Assembly: GCA_029891345.1 (NCBI GenBank)
Contig: CM056995.1
Location: 218,058,547 to 218,122,546, forward strand
Origin: Dryococelus australis
Lineage: Eukaryota; Arthropoda; Insecta; Phasmatodea; Phasmatidae
DNA length: 64,000 bases
Reading direction: 5' to 3'
How positions within the stretch are numbered: the stretch's first letter is position 1; the number at the start of each line of letters is the position of its first letter. Position numbers and translations under genes: made by a program. The notes under the pieces were generated by a model that made no database searches, was not told the DNA's origin, and saw only the letters and a list, made by a program, of their open reading frames with translations. Below, piece after piece: positions 58,082 through 64,000 of the stretch.

Positions 58082-59393
58082 TAAGTTTAAACCTCATGCA
58101 GCTTCTTGAGGTATGGTTTCTATGATTACTAAATACAAAGATACACAAGCTTGACGCATGACCGGCTGGGACATGGTTTTACCCAATGGGTTTTTGAATA
58201 TTGGGTTTCAACCGATGACTTAGTAGGTTAAATATAATTCCTAATTTGGAGAAATAGGTTTTAACATAAGTTGTTTTACAAGTAGCAGTAGTAGAGGTAT
58301 CGCGAGGAACATGGGTAAGGCAGTGGTCTTAGTGTCTTGTAGGTGCCTTGCATGTGTATAAGACTGGCTGGTAGGCTATCTGGTCTGGACAAAATCCACA
58401 GCTGCTGTCACAACCCTTCTTATGTCTCTACCTTTTACCTTGAGATGACTGGGAGAAGTAGATTCCTCCTGTGGGGCTGGCTCAGCGGCTCGGCAGGTGT
58501 TTGAGCTGCAGTGTGTTCTAGCAGACTGTGATGCTGTGGGGTACTCTGAATTGGTGAGATGCTGTTTGTGGTGTTGAAGGATAAGTCTGGATTATAAAAG
58601 CCTAGAGGTGGTTCCTCTTCCATCTGAAGGGTTCTAGAATAGGATGAGGAGGGTCTTCTACTCTATCAAGCAGGGGGACCAAAGGGGTAGGAATTATTGT
58701 TTAATGAGCAAGTGGTATTACTCTCAGAGGTATGTATAGCTCGTTTCAATCTCCTCCATACCCCTCCTCTCTTGGAGTGTGGCATAAGAAAGGATCTAGA
58801 GGCCCTAGCAAGGAATAAGCTGGTGATTCCTACCCTACTGTGTTCGGTCGAATATTCAGACTTGCAGTGAGCAGCACTCAAGGTTGTTCTTTCATCCAGC
58901 CCCGAAGGAGGGGGTGGACAGAACACTGATATTGTTTGAACTGCTTCCTGTCTGATGACCTAGGGGAGGGCTCACAGGGGATCGATCAGACTAGGAATTC
59001 CAGCTCCATTCCAGCCCCAAAATAAGTGGTGGTGGAATATGGAACTACGTAGTCTGCTCAGTTCACCTGCTGAATGTGTTCCTAGTGAATTTGGGCTCCT
59101 TTGATGCACTATCAGACTGGCAGAACTTGAGCAGCCTCTTAGTGTATGAGTAACTAACTGTACGTTCTTGTATACTGGTTTGACCTCTGCTTTGTTAGGT
59201 TAGAATGGATTCCCAATACTTCCAAGAAAATCAGACTACAGAAATAGTATGAATTTACATTTTTTATTATTGAAATAATAAGAACACGGTGGCTCCATAC
59301 TACATCCTAAGATAGTATGACTTGGAGCAGAAGTTAATGAATCTAACATAATTAACAAGGTAAAGGCGACCTGGGCAAGAACTAGTCTCTAAA
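58082..59393. other. Unassigned intron DNA
   Basis: A 22-bp stretch at 58149-58170 (CTTGACGCATGACCGGCTGGG) resembles the end of LTR C and may be a leftover of that family. 58380-59200 is GC-richer with short minus-strand frames that I do not recognise; it could be a decayed retroelement. Confidence 0.3.
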
Positions 59394-59716
59394 GGTGTGT
59401 TCGAAATGGCAAATTTGGGGAATTAGGGTTTAGGAATTTAGGGTGGATGGTTTCGAATGGCTTGTAATAGCGCTACATGTGACAAAGGGGGAAACTACAG
59501 ACTTGTGAAATTGCACCTTTTTTTTTGTTTGTCACCCCATCAATAAATAAAATTAAATAACTTTCTCCCAAGCATTTTCACGTAACCCCGTTGTCTTGCG
59601 AATAGCTGATCTCTTATTTCTTTCTCTCCGATATCATTCTTCTCAATATTTCTTCGCTCCCTGCAATCAGCATTCCATTTCAAATAACAACTGATCACTT
59701 TATTATTATTATTATT

Positions 59717-59754
<38 letters not shown>

Positions 59755-60048
59755 AACATACAAACTTTATTTTAAAATAACTTTATGTTGTTGATCCCTG
59801 ATTTTCCATTTTTAATGTGCATGTATTATGCAGCGTTTCAAAAACAGTAAATATCGACATTTCCACCACAACGAAAACGTAAACAAACAACAGCAGACGA
59901 TTTTACGGACTTATTTGAGGATTTAGTGTGCTACTTCACCTCGGTAAATTTCAGCCATAAATCCCCAGATGTTTAGGGCCTAAAATTGGTCACGTGGTCA
60001 ATTTAGTAACCTAAATAATGGTCTCGTAGCCATTTCGGACACGGCGCC
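59394..60048. mobile_element. Possible MITE, 655 bp
   Basis: The left end GGTGTGTTCGAAATGGC and the complement of the right end GGCGCCGTGTCCGAAATGGC share GT.CGAAATGGC. Inner 'tagggtttaggaa' and 'ttagggcctaaaa' words are also roughly mirrored. No coding capacity; target duplication not found. Confidence 0.45.
59701..59752. repeat. (TTA)n-(ATA)n palindromic microsatellite
   Basis: Runs of TAT/TTA units turn into AAT/ATA units, so the repeat is its own complement and can fold back. Confidence 0.85.
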
Positions 60049-61094
60049 TGTCATTTACTAAGTGTTCCATAAAAATATATGTTTAATACATTCCGCTCTT
60101 AACTTGTAGATTTACATGATTTTGGTACTTTGCCATTTACCGCACATTCTGGTTTACCGGACTATTCATCCCCCCAGTTAGTCTGTTGAACCGAGGGTTT
60201 ACTTAACAATTTACCAAATAATGACATTTGCACTTATATTATGGTATGTAGCATATCTGTGGCATTATATTTACAATATTACTAGTTACATGTTGTGGCA
60301 TTAAAATCATCCTAAACAATTCCCCGGGTTAAGAGGTTATGGTTTCCCAATAAACCATGCATTGCCAATACAGGAATACTGTTTTATCATTTATTGTATC
60401 TGATTTTATTTCATTCTGTTAAATGTGGTTATATATTCTAATTGTGTAAACAGACTTTAGTAACATAAATTACTTCAATTATAATCGCATATTAACTAAG
60501 CATGTAAACAGTTCCGTCTAATATATTTAGGAAATAAATATGATGCTACGGAGCCAGTGCTGTCACACTTGCTCATGCAGTTTTTCCTTTCCAGTGAAAG
60601 GGTAACTTTTGTTCATTGCACGGACACAATACTGTACATGATCGTTTTTTCTTGTTATGTTTCTCTGCTTGCTGACCGCTTTGTTATTTTCTTCGGCAAC
60701 ACCAATCAATTTAGGTAAACCAGCCATGGCCTCGCTATTGTGTGAGGCAGTGTTTCATTGCCTCCAAGAGTGTAGTTAAAAGAATAATAATGTTTCTTTT
60801 GTTTTTGGTTCGGGGGGGTATTTTTTTAGCGAGGTCTACTGCTTGTAATGCTAGCAGCGTATATTATGGTCCTTCAGCTGAATTTTCGCTAAATTTGGCG
60901 GAATTTAAAACATTTAGCCGAGAAATATTCACTAAATCGGATTTTTACAAGTCAAAATTCAAAAACTGTTGTAAATTTTGTAATCCTTATTGCACTCATA
61001 AAAATGTGTAGCTATGACTGACCGGAACCGAGAACCGACATTTTGAACCAAAAACCGAACCGAAGCAAAAATGTGAGAACCGTTCAGCCCTATG
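60049..61094. other. Unassigned DNA ending in a possible hAT terminus
   Basis: The stretch 61020-61094 repeats 'accgaac' words and ends GAACCGTTCAGCCCTA, complement TAGGGCTGAACGGTTC, like the end of some hAT elements. The 90-residue plus frame at 60742-61011 has no recognised domain, and its start overlaps no known terminus. Confidence 0.3.
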
Positions 61095-63130
61095 TATATG
61101 TACATTTTCTTTTCTTTAATTTTCCAGTGTGACATTTTTAACTGTTGACTTTATTGTGTCTAGCAGCTTTTTATAATACTAATGAATGTAAACAAAACAA
61201 TTCAATCACAGTGCATTGGAGGTTAAATACGTACATTAGAATGGCCAAATGTCCAAATGATAGACACTTTACGATCATTTACATTGGCTGCAGCATCTTC
61301 CATAATTTATTAGACTAGATATTTTATGAAAACAGTCAGTTTAATGTATCAATTTAGATATCGCACTTTTGTTTCACGCAATTTTATGAACAACTGTTGG
61401 TGTAAACAAACATTCAATGGTGCAGTCATAGATTACTGCACACATTCTAGTTGTGTGTGTTCACTTTGCACCATTGTTTCTATAGCGTGGAGGCATTTGT
61501 TGTCAAACTTCTATAGCTTATTTCAAAGTGCACATTCAACTGCTTGTGTAATCTTTGGCATGTGTTTGTTTACATTTTGTTGTGCATGTGATTATGATTT
61601 CCAAGATTAAAAAATTGTCTCAAGACAAAATCAATAATTTTTTCATCTTGAGTATTTTTCGATGTTGCCGAGACTTGCATGTCTTTAGATTTCTTATATT
61701 GCCAAAGTAAATTTGTATATATAACATGGGAGAAGAGTTAATTTCTTTTGGAGAAAGTTAATTTTGTGATATTGCGTATTCATCCGTATTTCGTATTATT
61801 TTGTGTTTTAACTTGTATTCAGGTGTTATTTTGTTTTATCGTGATCTACCACAATATTGTGGCTCTAGTTATGCCTGATTAAATATGACTGGAAACGCAC
61901 ACAAGCTATTTGCATTGCATTTACAAACCCCACCAGGTTTGCAGAATATGCCACTCAGTAAGAAAATTTCGCAGAATCAAATCGAACTTGTGTTTGCAAA
62001 AAATCAGAACACATCAATTCTTCAATTCAGGCAAGAATCTGTGGAATCGAAGAATCAATTATCAAATCATCCCAATACTATATTTTATCAATTCTGGAGT
62101 GTATGAGTGGCAGACGGTCTGTAACATTTCTCTTGAATTAGGATGTTGAGTTTCTGTTCACAATTTTTGTTGATACATTTGTATTCTCAATACAAAATAA
62201 ACAAATATCACTCAATTTACATTATCGATGATGAAAATTTAAAACATCTGCAGCAATAATATTATATCATTTTTATGAATATTAGCACATACACGTCCAT
62301 ACTCGGCGGTGATGAGGGTATTTCTGCTAGATGGGAAAATTTTGACTTAACCTGCAGCATCACCCTTCTTGCAACCTGCATTCTGATTGGCTTTTGGCTG
62401 ACCTTGCCACATTCCTCATCCAATCAGGATACTTTTCTTTAGTCTCACGTGATTTACAAAAATGCAATACTTACTACCCTCTAATGACTAATCAACAATA
62501 ACCTCCAAATCTTAATCTGAAATATATATTAATAACTCACCATCCAAATAATCCAAAACCAAAAAACAATAAAACCTAGAAAACCACATCATCACATAAA
62601 CACCCCCCCCCCCCCCCCCCTTTTTTTGCTCGGTTTGGAACAAATTTGATGAATTTGGTTCAACCTAAACATCGATTTACTCAAATTGCTGCAACATTTT
62701 TTTCCCATTTAATTTCAAGAAAATTCACAATCATTATCTATAGGCTACAACACATTGAAAATGGTTTACAGCATTTTCCATATGACTCATTGAGTTACTC
62801 TCTTTGTTTCCATCTCATAAAAGACTGTGTAAAAGTAATACTCATATTTCAACACAAGAACACAACTGATCTATTCTTAACAAGTTAATTTTAGATATCA
62901 TCTGTAAGATAACTCCTGGCACAACACATCCATCCTTATTATATATAACATGCAAATATGGTCTCCTGACAACTGCTCTTATACAGTTTGATTCATGACG
63001 TCTTTTTAAACCATGGAGATTTAAAGACTTTTGCTCCATTCCTAGATCAGTTTGTTGGGGAGACTTTGTCCCTTTAAAATGCGAGATTGTACTGTCGGCA
63101 TTGCAGATTGTTTTATTCACCGGCCCACCG
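61095..63130. other. AT-rich DNA, no gene seen
   Basis: Only chance frames. Holds C18 followed by T7 at 62603-62627. No further rabaptin-like exon recognised. Confidence 0.5.
62603..62620. repeat. Homopolymer C(18)
   Basis: Eighteen C followed directly by seven T. Confidence 0.9.
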
Positions 63131-63524
63131 TAATATTGCTGAAATGCAATGAGTTATTTTACTCCCCGCTAGATAGCTCTAGTAGTAATTATTGCTTGTC
63201 TTTTGTTTCGCATCCCCTTCCAGCCAGCCAGTGATGTCACAGAAACAAGCCATGCACATTCACACCCCCCGCTTTGCGACTACTCCTCGCCCTAGCGGCA
63301 ACAGCCAATTAGCATTGAGCGGCGGCTCGAATTTAGTATAAAAGGAGAGGCAGCCCGCGTCTCCAGACCAGTCCTCATTCCCAGCACTTGCCACTCGGGA
63401 AGTGACCAGATTGTCAGACAAGTCTTCAGTTGTGTAGCACCCGTTTCTCAGACACTGACCAGCCTGGTGTCCTGCCAAGGGCAATGACAATACACTGTGA
63501 GGTGCATTATATATATGCACTGAG
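63131..63524 (+). other. LTR-like promoter and leader of copy 6
   Basis: A TATA box (TATAAAAG, 63337-63344) in GC-rich sequence lies about 190 bp ahead of the gag frame. The short distance suggests that either the LTR is short or part of it has been lost. Confidence 0.4.
63337..63344 (+). promoter_or_regulatory. TATA box of copy 6 LTR
   Basis: TTTAGTATAAAAGGAGAGG followed by a GC-rich start region. Confidence 0.5.
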
Positions 63525-64000
63525 ATGTTCCACCACGTTTGCATTGGATTGCCAGATGAACGGGTGATCCAACTGGGAATGGTCTATAGAGGCGACGTCT
63601 GTCAGCGGGCTGCGGAATACTGGTCCCACAATCCCAGGAACGGGCAGAAAACCGAACTGAGCCATTCGACAGGGGAACTCCAGATCCCTGACTTGGCGGG
63701 TCGGCCTAATGAAGACTGCTCACCTTTCTGACAGACTGCGAGAAGGAGTTTGAAGAGCAAGGAAGTTTGCCAAAACAGTGGGTTAAACTCACACAAGCAC
63801 ACCTCAAGAGTAGAGCACTTGACTGGTGCAGAAAATATGGGGAGTTCATCACTGAGTGGACACAATCCTGAAACAAACGGGCCAAGAAATTTAGTGGTGA
63901 AGAGGCATTAGTCAACCTCACCACGGAGTTCTACAGCCAGACACGCACCCTTGGGAAAGAGACAGAAATATTCATCTGCCGGAGGTTCAGATGTTCCGAG
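63525..64000 (+). pseudogene. PHD-like finger and Gag domain (copy 6, runs off window)
   Basis: The first frame has VCIGLPDERVIQLGMVYRGDVC, the second half of a PHD-like finger as in copies 4 and 5 (CIRWPNERVSMPG, CIGWPDKNITMPG), then IPDLAGRPNED, the start of the Gag domain. Further Gag words follow (LPKQWV, LTTEFYSQTRTLGKETEIFI, close to LTTQFYSQTQ of copy 4). The element continues past 64000. Broken. Confidence 0.6.

Noticed and set aside
60742-61011. A host gene of 90 residues
   Set aside because: No domain, and the region ends in a transposon-like terminus.
1-64000. CRISPR arrays, rRNA genes or bacterial operons
   Set aside because: None seen; introns, SINE and LTR elements show eukaryotic nuclear DNA.

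Overview
This is a eukaryotic, almost certainly insect, genomic window made mostly of nested transposable elements. Two short plus-strand stretches look like host coding sequence: exons at 18346-18557 and 57086-57231. Their translations and matching splice phase fit neighbouring pieces of the central coiled coil of a Rabaptin-5 homologue (Rab5/Rab4 effector, endosome fusion). If so, they border a single intron of about 38.5 kb, and nearly everything of interest in the window lies in or around that intron. Large introns, a tRNA-derived SINE, a Polinton of the arthropod type and many decayed Ty3/gypsy copies suggest an insect with a large genome; the species cannot be named from the sequence.

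Layout. 1-9540: a gypsy-like LTR element (+) split by a 2.7-kb hAT transposon, then ORF-poor and LTR-like DNA. 9545-17700: two minus-strand gypsy copies with their probable LTRs. 17700-24300: intron and first host exon. 24310-32036: an LTR of one family, then two 1.5-kb LTRs of another family in inverted orientation around a small DNA transposon; the second LTR leads into a well-preserved gag. 32037-53215: a gypsy element with LTRs at both ends, holding a SINE, a further LTR and, between its RNase H and integrase regions, a whole-length but broken 11.9-kb Polinton (36654-48573) with about 370-bp terminal inverted repeats. 53216-60050: intron, a solo LTR, four small DNA transposons and the second host exon. 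60050-64000: unassigned AT-rich DNA, then the promoter and gag of another gypsy copy running off the window.

How it fits together. The gypsy copies at six loci encode a Gag that starts with PHD-type zinc fingers (C4HC3 pattern) before the usual Gag domain, then a short zinc knuckle, retropepsin, reverse transcriptase, RNase H and integrase. The Polinton carries the expected set: protein-primed DNA polymerase B, chromodomain integrase, double-jelly-roll capsid-like protein, phospholipase-like minor capsid protein, adenain-like protease, packaging ATPase and a second structural protein. Both are fossils. The nesting gives an order of events: gag-bearing element at 29.2 kb, then the element at 32 kb beside or into it, then the Polinton and SINE into that one.

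The observations most worth following are the PHD-finger Gag lineage, a palindrome holding the polyadenylation signal that is shared by LTRs of different families, a recurrent TAATAAATG context at Polinton gene starts, and a TG repeat in place of a pyrimidine tract at a host splice acceptor. All family assignments come from recognising motifs by eye; no database was searched.
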